The translations under genes were made by a program, and so were the position numbers. Source: Burkholderiales bacterium (GTDB lineage Bacteria > Pseudomonadota > Gammaproteobacteria > Burkholderiales > Burkholderiaceae). From it: a stretch of DNA of 23,546 nt. Of the stretch, positions 1-8,818 are shown one piece after another. How positions within the stretch are numbered: position 1 is the stretch's first letter; each line of letters opens with the position of its first letter. The notes beneath the pieces were generated by a model. The model did not search any database and was not told the DNA's origin. It was given only the letters and a program-made list of their open reading frames with translations. The stretch lies in contig CANBUA010000037.1 of the NCBI GenBank assembly GCA_947372535.1, positions 1-23,546 on the forward strand. The letters are read 5' to 3'.

Positions 1-2321
1 GTCTTCAGATGCAGCAAGCCCAGCGATTCAGGCGTGGTCAGCAAGTCAGGGCGGCCCACCAGGATCACGCGGTACTGGTTGGTGTCGGCAAAGATGGTCG
101 AGACGATGCGCTGACCGAAGGCGCTGTAGAGCGCATCGTCCAGCGTGGCTGCGGTGATGCCCAGACGCGCGGCGCTGTCGCGGTCCAGGTCAACCTGCAC
201 GGCATCGCCATAGGCAGCTGCATCGGAGACCACGTGCCGCAACTCGGCACGACGCGACATCGCCTCGCTCAGCTTGGTGGCCCAGTCGCGGACCAGCTTG
301 TCGTCCGAGCCATCGACCGAGACGCGATACTGCGTGGGGCCGCTTTCGGCATCGATGGTCAGGTCTTGCGTGGGTTGCAGGAAGAGGGTCACGCCCGCGA
401 CCTGGCTGGCACGGTCCTGCAGGCGCTGCATGGTGGCAGGCTGCGCGCCGCTGTCCACCTTCTTGAGGTTGATCAGCAGGCGGCCGGTTTGCAGCATGGT
501 GTTGTTGGCGCCGTCCACGCCCACAAAAGAGGCGATGGACTCGACATCCGGGTCCTTGAGCAACTCGGCCACCGCAGCCTGCTGCAGCTTGGCCATGCGC
601 ACATAGGACACATCAGCCGAGGCCTGGATGCGCCCTTGCAACTGCCCGGTGGCCTGCGTCGGGAACAAGCCTTTGGGAATGGCCAAATACAGTGCGACGG
701 TCAACAGGAGAGTGGCCAAGGCCACGAGCAAGGTCAGGCCCTGGCGCAGCAGCACCCACTTCAAGGCGCTGTCATAGCGCGCGATCAGGCGGTCGAACAC
801 ACGCTGGACCCAATCGCCCACGGCGCTGGGCTGGTGCACGGCCTCCAGCCAGCGCGCCGACATCATGGGCACCAACGTGAGCGAGACCACCGCCGAGATC
901 AAAATGGTAATCGACAGCGTGACCGCGAATTCGCGGAACAGGCGCCCCACCACATCGCCCATGAACAGCAACGGGATCAGCACGGCGATCAGGGACACGG
1001 TCAGCGAGATGATGGTGAAACCGATCTCCGAGGCGCCCTTGAGCGCGGCCTGGAAGGGCTTCATGCCGTCCTCGATGTGGCGCGAGATGTTCTCGATCAT
1101 CACGATGGCATCGTCGACCACGAAGCCCGTGGCAATGGTCAAGGCCATCAGGCTGAGGTTGTTGAGGCTGTAGCCCAGCAGGTACATCACACCGCAGGTG
1201 CCGATCAGGGAGATGGGCACCGACAGGCTGGCGATCACGGTGGCGCGCAGGCTGTGCAGGAAGGCAAAGATCACCAGCACCACCATCACCACGGCCAGCA
1301 CCAGCTCAATGGCCACGTGCTCGACCGAGGCGCGGATGCCGTGAGTGCGGTCGCTGAGCACCGTCAATTGCAAGCCCTCGGGCAACTCGGCCTGCAAGGC
1401 GGGCAGGCGCGCCATGATGCCGTCCACCGTGGCGATCACGTTGGCGCCAGGCTGGCGCTGCACATTGAGGATGATGGCCGGCTTGAGGCCGGACCAGGCA
1501 CCCAGGCGCACGTTCTCGGCGCTCTGGATCACCTGGGCGACATCGCTCAGGCGGATGGGCGTGTCATTGCGATAGGACACGACCAGCTTCTTGTAGTCAT
1601 CGGCCGTGAGCAACTGGTCGTTGGCGTTGATGGAATAGGTGCGTGTCGGGCCATCGAAGCTACCCTTGGCGCCATTGGCATTGGCCGCACTGATGGCGGT
1701 GCGCAGCGTGTCCAGGCCCAGACCGAAGGACGCCAGCGCCTGCGTGTCTGCTTGAATGCGCACAGCGGGCCGCTGGCCGCCACTCAAGGTGACCAGGCCC
1801 ACGCCGCTGACCTGGCTGATCTTTTGTGTCAGGCGGGTGTTGACCAGGTTCTGCACCTCGGTCAGGGGCACCGTGTCAGAGGTGATGGCAATGGTCAGGA
1901 TGGGCGCATCGGCCGGGTTGACCTTGGCGTAGACGGGTGGCGCAGGCAGGTCGGCGGGCAACAGGGTGGCGCCCGCGTTGATCGCCGCCTGCACTTCCTG
2001 CTCGGCCACGTCCAGGGCCATGCCCAGGCCAAATTGCAAGGTCACGATGGACACACCAGAGGCGCTGGTCGAGCTCATGCGCTGCAAGCCGGCCATCTGG
2101 CCAAACTGGCGCTCCATGGGCGCCGTCACCGTCTGGCTCATCACATCGGGGCTGGCCCCGGGAAACAGTGTCTGAACCTGGATGGTCGGGAAATCAACCT
2201 GCGGCAAAGCGGCCAGCGGCAAGAGCTTCAAGCCCACCAGGCCGGCCAACACGATGGCCAGCATGAAGAGCGAAGTGGCCACCGGCCGCCGGATGAACGG
2301 CGTGGACGGGCTGCTGCTCAC
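1..2321 (-). CDS. mdtB: RND multidrug efflux permease, MdtB-like (3' end beyond window)
   Basis: Inner-membrane proton-driven drug exporter of the HAE-1 RND family. Such permeases work as trimers with a periplasmic adaptor and an outer-membrane channel. I translated the minus strand from position 2321: residues 1-773 of an expected ~1030-1040 are present and the frame runs open off the window edge. Seen directly: N-terminal FIRRPVATSLFML with the first transmembrane helix, the porter-domain motif PGASPDVMSQTVTAPMERQ (about 54-72), QRPAVRI (183-189), a block of helices from about 335, and VVDDAIVMIENIS (401-413). D403/D404 match the paired aspartates of the proton relay. Similarity to E. coli MdtB as I remember it is extensive. 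The GTG start overlaps the mdtA stop by 4 bases (GTGA), which implies translational coupling. A second permease gene (mdtC) would be expected beyond base 1. MuxB is an equivalent name in pseudomonads. Confidence 0.93.
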   Translation of the reverse strand, partial: MSSSPSTPFIRRPVATSLFMLAIVLAGLVGLKLLPLAALPQVDFPTIQVQTLFPGASPDVMSQTVTAPMERQFGQMAGLQRMSSTSASGVSIVTLQFGLGMALDVAEQEVQAAINAGATLLPADLPAPPVYAKVNPADAPILTIAITSDTVPLTEVQNLVNTRLTQKISQVSGVGLVTLSGGQRPAVRIQADTQALASFGLGLDTLRTAISAANANGAKGSFDGPTRTYSINANDQLLTADDYKKLVVSYRNDTPIRLSDVAQVIQSAENVRLGAWSGLKPAIILNVQRQPGANVIATVDGIMARLPALQAELPEGLQLTVLSDRTHGIRASVEHVAIELVLAVVMVVLVIFAFLHSLRATVIASLSVPISLIGTCGVMYLLGYSLNNLSLMALTIATGFVVDDAIVMIENISRHIEDGMKPFQAALKGASEIGFTIISLTVSLIAVLIPLLFMGDVVGRLFREFAVTLSITILISAVVSLTLVPMMSARWLEAVHQPSAVGDWVQRVFDRLIARYDSALKWVLLRQGLTLLVALATLLLTVALYLAIPKGLFPTQATGQLQGRIQASADVSYVRMAKLQQAAVAELLKDPDVESIASFVGVDGANNTMLQTGRLLINLKKVDSGAQPATMQRLQDRASQVAGVTLFLQPTQDLTIDAESGPTQYRVSVDGSDDKLVRDWATKLSEAMSRRAELRHVVSDAAAYGDAVQVDLDRDSAARLGITAATLDDALYSAFGQRIVSTIFADTNQYRVILVGRPDLLTTPESLGLLHLK

Positions 2322-3703
2322 GACTGCTCCTGACCTGACGCGGCGTCGCTGGCCCTCCGGTGATGCGGCCAGGGGCCGGAGGCACCCCGGCCTGGTCCGC
2401 TGGCCGCGCCAGAAGCGCCAGAAGCGCCCGAGGCGGCACGGGCACCCGAGGCACCTCGGCCTGGGCGGTCGCCCGCCAGGTTCACCTTGCCACCATCACG
2501 CAGCCGGTCGGCGCCCTCGGTGACCACTTTCTCGCCCAGCTTGAGGCCCGTCGTGATCGCCACCTTGTTCACATCGGCCGGGCCACGCGTGACTTTGCGC
2601 AAGCTCACGGTGCGGTCCTCGCGCAGCACGAACACATAGTCGCCATCGGGGCCGGTACGCACTGCCGTCACGGGCACGGTGATCAAATCCTGCGCCTGCT
2701 GGAGCAACACCCGCACATTGACGAACTGGTTGGGGAAGAGCTTGCCCTGTTCATTGGGAAAGCGCGCCTTGCCCTTGACCGTGCCGGTCTGGGCATCGAC
2801 CAGGTTGTCGATGGTCACGAAGCTGCCTTCGTCCAGCACATCCACGCGGGTACGGTCCAGCGCGGTGGCCGGCACCTTGCTGCCTTGCATCAGGCGGGTC
2901 TGCACCTCGCGGATCTGGTCCTGCGGCAGGGAGAACTGCACGTCGATGGGCGAGGTCTGGGTGATCACGGCCACGCCATTGGTGTCCGAAGTGGACACCA
3001 CATTGCCCGCATCCACCGGTCGCAGGCCAACCCGGCCGCTGACCGGCGCCACCACCCGGGTGTAACCCAGGTTCAGCCGCGCCGTGCCTTCAGAGGCCTT
3101 GTCCGCCATCACCGTGCCTTCCAGCTGTTTGACCAGAGCCGCCTGGGTTTGCACCTCCTGCTGGGAGATCGCATCCTGCTTGAGCAGGTTCTGATTGCGC
3201 TGAAGCGTCAGGCGCGCGAGATCCAACTGAGCCTCGTCACGCAGGCGCTGACCGCTCGATTGCATCAAGGCCATCTCGAAGGGCCGCGGATCGATCAGGG
3301 CCAGCGGCTGGCCAGCCTTGACCAGTTGCCCCTCCTGGTAGAGCACCTGCTTGAGCAGGCCGGGCACCTGGGCCTTGACCACCACGGTGGCGCTGGAGGT
3401 GACCGTGCCCAGGGCTTCGAGGTAGACCGGGATGGTGCCCTGTCGGGCCGTCGCCACACCGACGGAGACCGGCGCACCGCGCCCACCGCCGGCAGCCCCG
3501 CCTTGGCCACCGCCTTTTCTCTTGCCCCCCTCGGGCCCTGAGGCCCCACTTGGCCCGCCGGCCGAAGCGCTTGCCCGGTGGGTGAAGTGCCAGACCGTGC
3601 CGCCCACCCCGAGGATCACGAGCAAAATCAGGATGCGGCGGCCCCAGCGGGGGGGTGAGGTGCGTGATGCCTGCCCGGTCGCGGGCTCAACGTTCTTGTT
3701 CAT
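2318..3703 (-). CDS. mdtA: RND efflux periplasmic adaptor (membrane fusion protein), MdtA-like
   Basis: Adaptor subunit that bridges the inner-membrane RND permease to an outer-membrane channel. The 461 residues comprise a basic N-terminus, one membrane anchor (about 23-39), a Gly/Ser-rich linker (43-76), the lipoyl half-motifs around GTVTSSATVVVKAQVPG and YTRVVAPVSGRVGLR, an alpha-hairpin between them, and beta-barrel/membrane-proximal domains with FPNQFVNVRV and ITVPVTAVRTG. No lipobox cysteine is visible, so it is anchored by a helix. The last ~45 residues are a Gly-Ala-Ser-rich tail with repeated GASGA units, longer than in E. coli MdtA; the DNA there holds a 9-base tandem repeat (2406-2428). 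The ATG at 3703 has no strong ribosome site. An in-frame upstream alternative is closed by a stop immediately before it. It is the first gene of the mdtAB operon, divergent from the GGDEF gene. Confidence 0.93.
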   Translation of the reverse strand: MNKNVEPATGQASRTSPPRWGRRILILLVILGVGGTVWHFTHRASASAGGPSGASGPEGGKRKGGGQGGAAGGGRGAPVSVGVATARQGTIPVYLEALGTVTSSATVVVKAQVPGLLKQVLYQEGQLVKAGQPLALIDPRPFEMALMQSSGQRLRDEAQLDLARLTLQRNQNLLKQDAISQQEVQTQAALVKQLEGTVMADKASEGTARLNLGYTRVVAPVSGRVGLRPVDAGNVVSTSDTNGVAVITQTSPIDVQFSLPQDQIREVQTRLMQGSKVPATALDRTRVDVLDEGSFVTIDNLVDAQTGTVKGKARFPNEQGKLFPNQFVNVRVLLQQAQDLITVPVTAVRTGPDGDYVFVLREDRTVSLRKVTRGPADVNKVAITTGLKLGEKVVTEGADRLRDGGKVNLAGDRPGRGASGARAASGASGASGAASGPGRGASGPWPHHRRASDAASGQEQS

Positions 3704-3783
3704 CGGTGAAATGCAGTCATTGTTAGTTCAAGTCCCCTGACAGTCGGCGCGGGGATCACCATCGCATTAACAGTGGCATACCT

Positions 3784-3811
3784 TGCCAGATTGTTTCTGG
3801 CACATTGCCAG
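3784..3811. promoter_or_regulatory. Inverted repeat plus third half-site in the mdtA/GGDEF divergent region
   Basis: The 147-base spacer between the divergent mdtA and GGDEF genes contains TGCCAG (3784-3789), a 7-base spacer, and CTGGCA (3797-3802), a perfect 6-base inverted repeat. TTGCCAG occurs at 3783-3789 and again at 3805-3811, 22 bases apart, or about two helical turns. This looks like an operator for a dimeric regulator. The regulator is unknown, and no convincing sigma-70 hexamer pair could be fixed in the spacer. Confidence 0.4.
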
Positions 3812-3850
3812 CAGGGCTGAAATTCTTTACGCGATTGACAAGGTCTGGCT

Positions 3851-6800
3851 GTGAAACCAGTGTTGTTTCATGACTCAAAACACCAGCGATTGAGTAGAGT
3901 CGGCCATGGGATTTCGACCATGCTGATGCGACGCAGCCGTTCCGTGCTGCCCCTGGCCTGCGGTGCCGCGGTACTGGTCGCGGGCATTTTGGTCATGGTG
4001 GGATGGCTGACACACACCACCGTCCTCTTGCGCATGGACAGCGATGCCGCAGCCACCGTGGCTGGCTCTGGCCTGTGCCTGGCACTGAGCGGCCTGGCCT
4101 TGCTGACGAGCCACCGCAATCGCCTGCTCTTGGTGGCGATCGGCACGGTGCTGATCACCCTGCCACTGGCGATGCTGGCTGAAGTCCTGCTGGGCTTGCC
4201 CCTGGGCATCGATTGGCCCTCTTTTCATGCCTGGTTGCAGGATGGCAACCCAAACCCTGGGCGAATGGCGCCCAACACTGCCCTGAGTTTCCTGCTGATC
4301 GGCCTGGCCTTGTGCCTGGAGGCGTGGCATGGCGCGCGCACCTGGCGACCACGCCTTCAGTACGTGTTGGCCCTGGGCACCGCCCTGTTGGGTCTGACCG
4401 GGCTGCTGGCCCATTTCGTGCGCCCCGACTTGTTGTTCGGTTGGTACAACAACATCGTGCGCATGTCGCCGTACACCGGCATCGGCGTCCTCGTCCTCGG
4501 CTTGGGATTTGCAATGCGCTGGCAGGGACGGCCCGACCCGGCCAGTGATACAAGCCGTGCCAACGCCCAAGGCCAGAGCATCTTCAAAGCGGCTGCCATC
4601 TCCTTGAGCGTGGTGGCCCTGATCACGGGCACCGCCGGTTTTGCCCTGCAACTGAGCAGCGTCACCGAGAAGGCCCAGGAGCACTTGTCCAGGACGTTGA
4701 GCGACCGACGACTGGTCCTGGAAGAGGCCCTGGCCAGCGCCACTCAGAAGGCCGAATTGCTGGGCAGCGATCCGGCCTTGACCGCACGGCTGTCGACCCT
4801 GGCCACGGGGATGGCCTCCGAAGCGTCGCCCAAAGGATTGGCTTACCTGACCGAAGGCTGGCTCCAGCACGGCTTTTCTTACGTGGGTTTCGAGGATGAG
4901 ACCGGGGTCCTGGCCTCGGTCGGAACACCGATGGGGGCGCCCGATCTGGAGGTGCCCTTGCACGACAAGCCCGGGCAGAAGCTGCACACCAGCCTTGCCT
5001 GGCGGAATGGATACGTCGTGCGTCATCGCCAAGCCATCAAAAACACACACGGCAACGTGGGTCAGCTTGTCACCGAACAACCGCTCAAGGTCATGGCCCT
5101 GCTGGCCGCCGAGGTCAACGGTTGGGGCCAGTCCTACGACATGGCCTTGTGCACCTCTGGTGGCGACCACATCGTCTGCTTCCCGCAGCGCCTGAGTCAC
5201 CGCTGGTTCAAGGCACCCAACCTCATGAAGGGCCAGCCGTTGCCCATGGTGCTGGCCCTTGGCGGGCAGACCGGCGTCACCACGAGGCTCGATTTCCGTC
5301 AGCACAAGGTGGTGGCTGCCTACACCCCCATCCAGTCCACCGGCCTGGGCATGGTCTTCAAGGTGGACACGGACGAGCTCTATGACCCGGCCCGCCGCCA
5401 GTTCCTGGTGGCCATGCCTTTGATGGTGCTGATCGTGCTGGCCGGCCTGTGGGCCTTGCGCCTGCAACTCCAACCCTTGGTGCAGGAACTGCTGCTGACC
5501 CGCCAGACCGCCCGCAGCAACGAAGCCCGCTTCGCGGCGGCCATGGAAAGCAGCCTGGATGCCTTCTACATCCTTCAGGCCGAACGCCATGCCCAGGGCG
5601 AGATCTTCGATTTCCGCTTCACTTACGTCACGGCGCGTGGCGCGGCCTTGGTCTCGCTCACACCAGCCCAGGTTGAAGGTCAGTTGCTGTGCGAACTGCT
5701 GCCCATCAACCGCAGCGCCGGCTTCTTCGACAAGTTCAAGCGGGTGGTCGAAACCGGCATCCCGCTGGCGGAAGAATTCGCCATCCAACAGCCGGGGGTG
5801 GTGGCCACCTGGATCAGCCACCAGGTCGTCAGACTGGGCACGGACAGCATCGCCATCACCTCGCGCGACGTGTCGGCCCAAAAGCACGATGAGCAAGCGC
5901 TTCAGGACAGCGAAGAGCGCCTGCGCATGGTCACCGACAGCGTGCCCGCGCTCATCGCCTACCTGGACCTGGATGAGCGCTACCTGTTCATCAACCAAAG
6001 CGGTGCCGAGCTCTACGAAAGACCGGCCAGCGAGATCATCGGCAAGACCGTGCGAGAGGTCGTGGGCGAGGCCAGCTATGCCCACATGAAGCCGCACCTG
6101 GACACCGTGGCCGACGGCTATCCGGCGGTGTACGAACGTCAGTTGATGCGCTCCGACGGCGCGCATCACATCCTGAGCAATTATTTCCCTCAGTACGACG
6201 ATCGTGGCAACACCACGCACGTGTGCGTGCTGGCCCACGACATCACCACGCGCAAGCAGATGGAACAAGCCCTGGCGCAAAGCGAGGACCGCCTCAAAGC
6301 CGTCACGGACAACATGCCGGCCCTGATCTCCTACATCGACCGAGACCATTGCTTCCGTTTCGCCAACCTGGCCTACCAGACCTGGCTGGGTTGGGCGCCC
6401 GCCAGCCTGGTCGATCGCAGCCTGCGCGATGTCTATGGCGATGAAGCGTATCAGCTCATCCTACCCCACTTGAACCAGGCCCTGACCGGCACGATCGAAT
6501 GTTATGAGCGCGAGCTCGACAGTTTGGACGGACCGCGACATGCCAGCGTCACCATGACCCCGCACCGCAACAGCGAGGGCGAGGTGGTCGGCCTGTACGT
6601 GCTGGTCAACGACATCACCCAACTCAAGCAAGCCGAACGCCAACTGGCCACCAGCCAAGAGCGGCTGAGCCTGTCCATGGAAGGCTCGCACCTGGCCCTG
6701 TTCGACTGGAATCTGCAGACCAACCAGGTCTACCTCAGCGCACATTGGTCCAGCATGCTGGGCGGGCCGTCGGTCGAGACCACCTTGTCGCTGCCCGCTT

Positions 6801-7546
6801 TGAGCGCGCTCGTGCACCCCGATGACCAGGCCGGCGTGCAGGCCAAGATCTCGGCGGTGCTCAAAGGCACCACCCTGTTCTACAACGTCGAGCACCGCGT
6901 GCGCACGAACAGTGGCGGATGGCTTTGGATCCTCAGCCGCGGCCGCGTGGTCGAGCGCGATGACGCAGGCCGGGCGCTGCGCTTGTCCGGTACCAACGCC
7001 GACATCTCGGAGCAAAAAAACCTGGAGGCGCAGTTGCAGCACCAGGCCGAGATCGATCCTCTGACCAACCTGCCCAACCGCGCGCTGTTCAACGACCGCC
7101 TGCAAAGCTCGCTGAACCGGGTGCGCCGCAACGGCACGCGCATGGCCCTGATGCTGCTGGACATCGACCACTTCAAGGCCATCAATGACGGACTGGGCCA
7201 CGATGCGGGCGATGCCGTGCTGGAGGAGTTCGCGCGTCGCCTGGTGGACACAGTTCGCGACACCGACACCGTGGCACGCCTGGGCGGTGACGAATTCACC
7301 ATCATCCTGGAAAACCTGCACCACCCGGACCAGGCCGAGATGATCGCGGCCAAAGTGGTTGGCGCCATGACCGAAGAATTCGTGCACGCCAGCCAGGTGA
7401 TGCGCGTGACGACCAGCGTCGGGGTGGCTTATGTGGAACAACCCGGCGAGGACGCCACGGCCCTCGTCAAGCGCGCCGACATGGCGCTCTACCGCGCCAA
7501 AGCGGCTGGCCGCAACGGCTACCACTGCGCCAGGCCGCCGGCTTGA
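3851..7546 (+). CDS. Membrane-bound diguanylate cyclase with four PAS domains and GGDEF
   Basis: Predicted to make cyclic di-GMP from two GTP in response to membrane or periplasmic cues. Order in the 1231 residues: about six hydrophobic segments (34-54, 66-86, 91-113, 142-158, 168-190, 206-222) forming a MASE-like membrane sensor; another helix (245-268); an extracytoplasmic region (about 270-517); a helix (519-537); four PAS/PAC units (about 555-677, 688-803, 812-926, 938-1053); and GGDEF (1067-1228). The active site GGDEF is intact at 1145-1149. An RDTD inhibitory site lies at 1136-1139, five residues before it, so product inhibition is likely. There is no EAL domain. PAS2 and PAS3 are similar (SVPALIAYLDLDERY versus NMPALISYIDRDHCF), suggesting duplication. 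The GTG at 3851 is preceded by ACAAGG at 7 bases; ATG at 3920 or 3926 is the alternative. It is divergent from mdtAB. Confidence 0.93.
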   Translation: MKPVLFHDSKHQRLSRVGHGISTMLMRRSRSVLPLACGAAVLVAGILVMVGWLTHTTVLLRMDSDAAATVAGSGLCLALSGLALLTSHRNRLLLVAIGTVLITLPLAMLAEVLLGLPLGIDWPSFHAWLQDGNPNPGRMAPNTALSFLLIGLALCLEAWHGARTWRPRLQYVLALGTALLGLTGLLAHFVRPDLLFGWYNNIVRMSPYTGIGVLVLGLGFAMRWQGRPDPASDTSRANAQGQSIFKAAAISLSVVALITGTAGFALQLSSVTEKAQEHLSRTLSDRRLVLEEALASATQKAELLGSDPALTARLSTLATGMASEASPKGLAYLTEGWLQHGFSYVGFEDETGVLASVGTPMGAPDLEVPLHDKPGQKLHTSLAWRNGYVVRHRQAIKNTHGNVGQLVTEQPLKVMALLAAEVNGWGQSYDMALCTSGGDHIVCFPQRLSHRWFKAPNLMKGQPLPMVLALGGQTGVTTRLDFRQHKVVAAYTPIQSTGLGMVFKVDTDELYDPARRQFLVAMPLMVLIVLAGLWALRLQLQPLVQELLLTRQTARSNEARFAAAMESSLDAFYILQAERHAQGEIFDFRFTYVTARGAALVSLTPAQVEGQLLCELLPINRSAGFFDKFKRVVETGIPLAEEFAIQQPGVVATWISHQVVRLGTDSIAITSRDVSAQKHDEQALQDSEERLRMVTDSVPALIAYLDLDERYLFINQSGAELYERPASEIIGKTVREVVGEASYAHMKPHLDTVADGYPAVYERQLMRSDGAHHILSNYFPQYDDRGNTTHVCVLAHDITTRKQMEQALAQSEDRLKAVTDNMPALISYIDRDHCFRFANLAYQTWLGWAPASLVDRSLRDVYGDEAYQLILPHLNQALTGTIECYERELDSLDGPRHASVTMTPHRNSEGEVVGLYVLVNDITQLKQAERQLATSQERLSLSMEGSHLALFDWNLQTNQVYLSAHWSSMLGGPSVETTLSLPALSALVHPDDQAGVQAKISAVLKGTTLFYNVEHRVRTNSGGWLWILSRGRVVERDDAGRALRLSGTNADISEQKNLEAQLQHQAEIDPLTNLPNRALFNDRLQSSLNRVRRNGTRMALMLLDIDHFKAINDGLGHDAGDAVLEEFARRLVDTVRDTDTVARLGGDEFTIILENLHHPDQAEMIAAKVVGAMTEEFVHASQVMRVTTSVGVAYVEQPGEDATALVKRADMALYRAKAAGRNGYHCARPPA

Positions 7547-7651
7547 TTCCCAACAACATGGGATCCGGATTTCCCCGGAGATGACAAGCCCATGGCAGGC
7601 ACGCCATTTGCCGGCCCTTCACACCTGGACTGCCATGGTGCCCACGATGCC

Positions 7652-7679
7652 TCAAACCGATTCGTTTCAAACCGTTTCG
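7652..7679. repeat. Short direct repeat upstream of the GT2 gene
   Basis: TCAAACCGATTCG (7652-7664) and TCAAACCGTTTCG (7667-7679) match at 12 of 13 positions and start 15 bases apart. They lie in the 197-base spacer between the GGDEF gene and the GT2 gene, about 65 bases before the GT2 start. A regulator-binding site is possible. The rest of the spacer shows only a weak 5-base inverted repeat at 7592-7607 and no clear terminator. Confidence 0.3.
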
Positions 7680-7743
7680 GCTTTGAAAAATTTGCAAGCA
7701 TCGCTGGCGCTTTTGACCGACCCACCCATCGGGGAGTTTTTTC

Positions 7744-8664
7744 ATGGCCAATGAGCAAGACGCCCGCCTCAGCATCGTGGTGCTGACCCACAACCGGCTC
7801 CCCTCGCTGGACCGCACCTTGCGTCAACTCACCAGCCTGCCGGACCAACACACCATCATCGTGGTCGACAACAACTCAGGCGATGGCAGTGCGGCCCACG
7901 TCAAGCGCCATTTCCCGGACATCGAGGTGGTTTGCTGTGCCACCAACCAAGGCGCAGCCGGCCGCAACGCTGGCGTACGGCGCGTGCGCACGCCCTACGT
8001 GGCCTTCTGCGACGACGACAGCTGGTGGGCGCCCGAGGCCTTGAGCCGCGCCGCTCACCTGCTCGACACCCACCCCCGCCTGGGCGCGGTGGCCGCACGC
8101 GTGCTGGTCGGCCCGCAAGACCGGCTTGACGAGCACTGCGCCCACATGGCCGCCAGCGCCATCGAGCCCGACGGCCTGCCCGGCTCGCGACAACTCTCGT
8201 TCATGGCCGGCGCTGTGGTGATGCGCACCCAGGCTTTCCGCGATGTTGGCGGCTACGAGCCGCGCCTCTTCCTGGGGGCCGAAGCCGCCTTGATGGGACT
8301 GGACTTGGCCACGCGAGGCTGGCAGATCATCTATTCGCCGGATGTGGTGGCCCACCACCACCCAGCGTCGACCTCACGCGAGTCACGCACCATGCAGCTC
8401 ATGACTGCGCGCAACCGGCTCTGGATCGCGTGGTTGCGCCTGCCCATGGCGCATGCCATGGAAGAGACCATGCGCACGCTGCGCACTGCCTCAGGTGACG
8501 GCGTGATGAACGCCTGCCTGCAAGAGACCCTTGATGGCCTGCCCTGGGCCTTGCGCAACCGCCGGGTGATTCCCGAGCATGTGCAAGCCCTGTGGCAGCA
8601 GGCCGTCGGCCAGGTCACAGCCTTGACGCCAGTTGGCGCGCCAGCCGCCTTCGAAGCCGTTTGA
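7744..8664 (+). CDS. Family 2 glycosyltransferase
   Basis: Transfers a sugar from a nucleotide-sugar donor; acceptor and product unknown. The 306 residues begin with the GT-A signature LSIVVLTHNR (9-18), followed by VVDNNSGDGS (40-49), NQGAAGRNAGV (68-78), and CDDDSWW (89-95), which supplies the DxD-type metal and nucleotide site. GGYEPRLFLGAEAALMGLDL fits the acceptor-side acid region of GT2 rhamnosyl/galactofuranosyl-type enzymes. No membrane helices are evident, so it is probably cytosolic or peripheral. A strong ribosome site, GGGGAG, sits 7 bases before the ATG. The gene is followed by a Rho-independent terminator, so it may form its own transcription unit, although GT4 and PIG-L genes follow on the same strand and may share a glycoconjugate pathway. 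Confidence 0.9.
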   Translation: MANEQDARLSIVVLTHNRLPSLDRTLRQLTSLPDQHTIIVVDNNSGDGSAAHVKRHFPDIEVVCCATNQGAAGRNAGVRRVRTPYVAFCDDDSWWAPEALSRAAHLLDTHPRLGAVAARVLVGPQDRLDEHCAHMAASAIEPDGLPGSRQLSFMAGAVVMRTQAFRDVGGYEPRLFLGAEAALMGLDLATRGWQIIYSPDVVAHHHPASTSRESRTMQLMTARNRLWIAWLRLPMAHAMEETMRTLRTASGDGVMNACLQETLDGLPWALRNRRVIPEHVQALWQQAVGQVTALTPVGAPAAFEAV

Positions 8665-8719
8665 GTGCTTTGAAAAAATGCCCGCAAGGGCAAGCCTTCA
8701 GCGGCAAAAAATCCCTTTC

Positions 8720-8743
8720 AAGACCCGCACCAGCGGGTCTTTT
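8720..8743 (+). terminator. Rho-independent terminator after the GT2 gene
   Basis: AGACCCGC (8721-8728), loop ACCA, GCGGGTCT (8733-8740), then TTT. Flanking A/T pairing extends the stem to at least 9 base pairs. A second, smaller hairpin, TGCCC-GCAA-GGGCA, lies at 8679-8692. Confidence 0.75.
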
Positions 8744-8818
8744 CACGTCCATTGGCCTGGATGCCTGAACGGCACGCTGCTTGCAATGTGAAGCTCAGAT
8801 CAGCCAATCGAGACGATC

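Noticed and set aside
9..2333. 774-aa open frame on the plus strand opposite mdtB
   Set aside because: Composition is Gln/His/Arg/Gly-rich as expected from the antisense of a GC-rich gene, with no family motif; the minus strand encodes a clear RND permease.
3835..3840. TTGACA as the -35 box of the GGDEF gene
   Set aside because: Only 10 bases before the preferred GTG start and no -10 hexamer at 16-18 bases, so it could serve only if the ATG at 3920 were used.
3875..6349. 824-aa open frame on the minus strand opposite the GGDEF gene
   Set aside because: Antisense shadow; the plus strand shows PAS and GGDEF motifs and the minus frame is low-complexity Gln/Gly/His.
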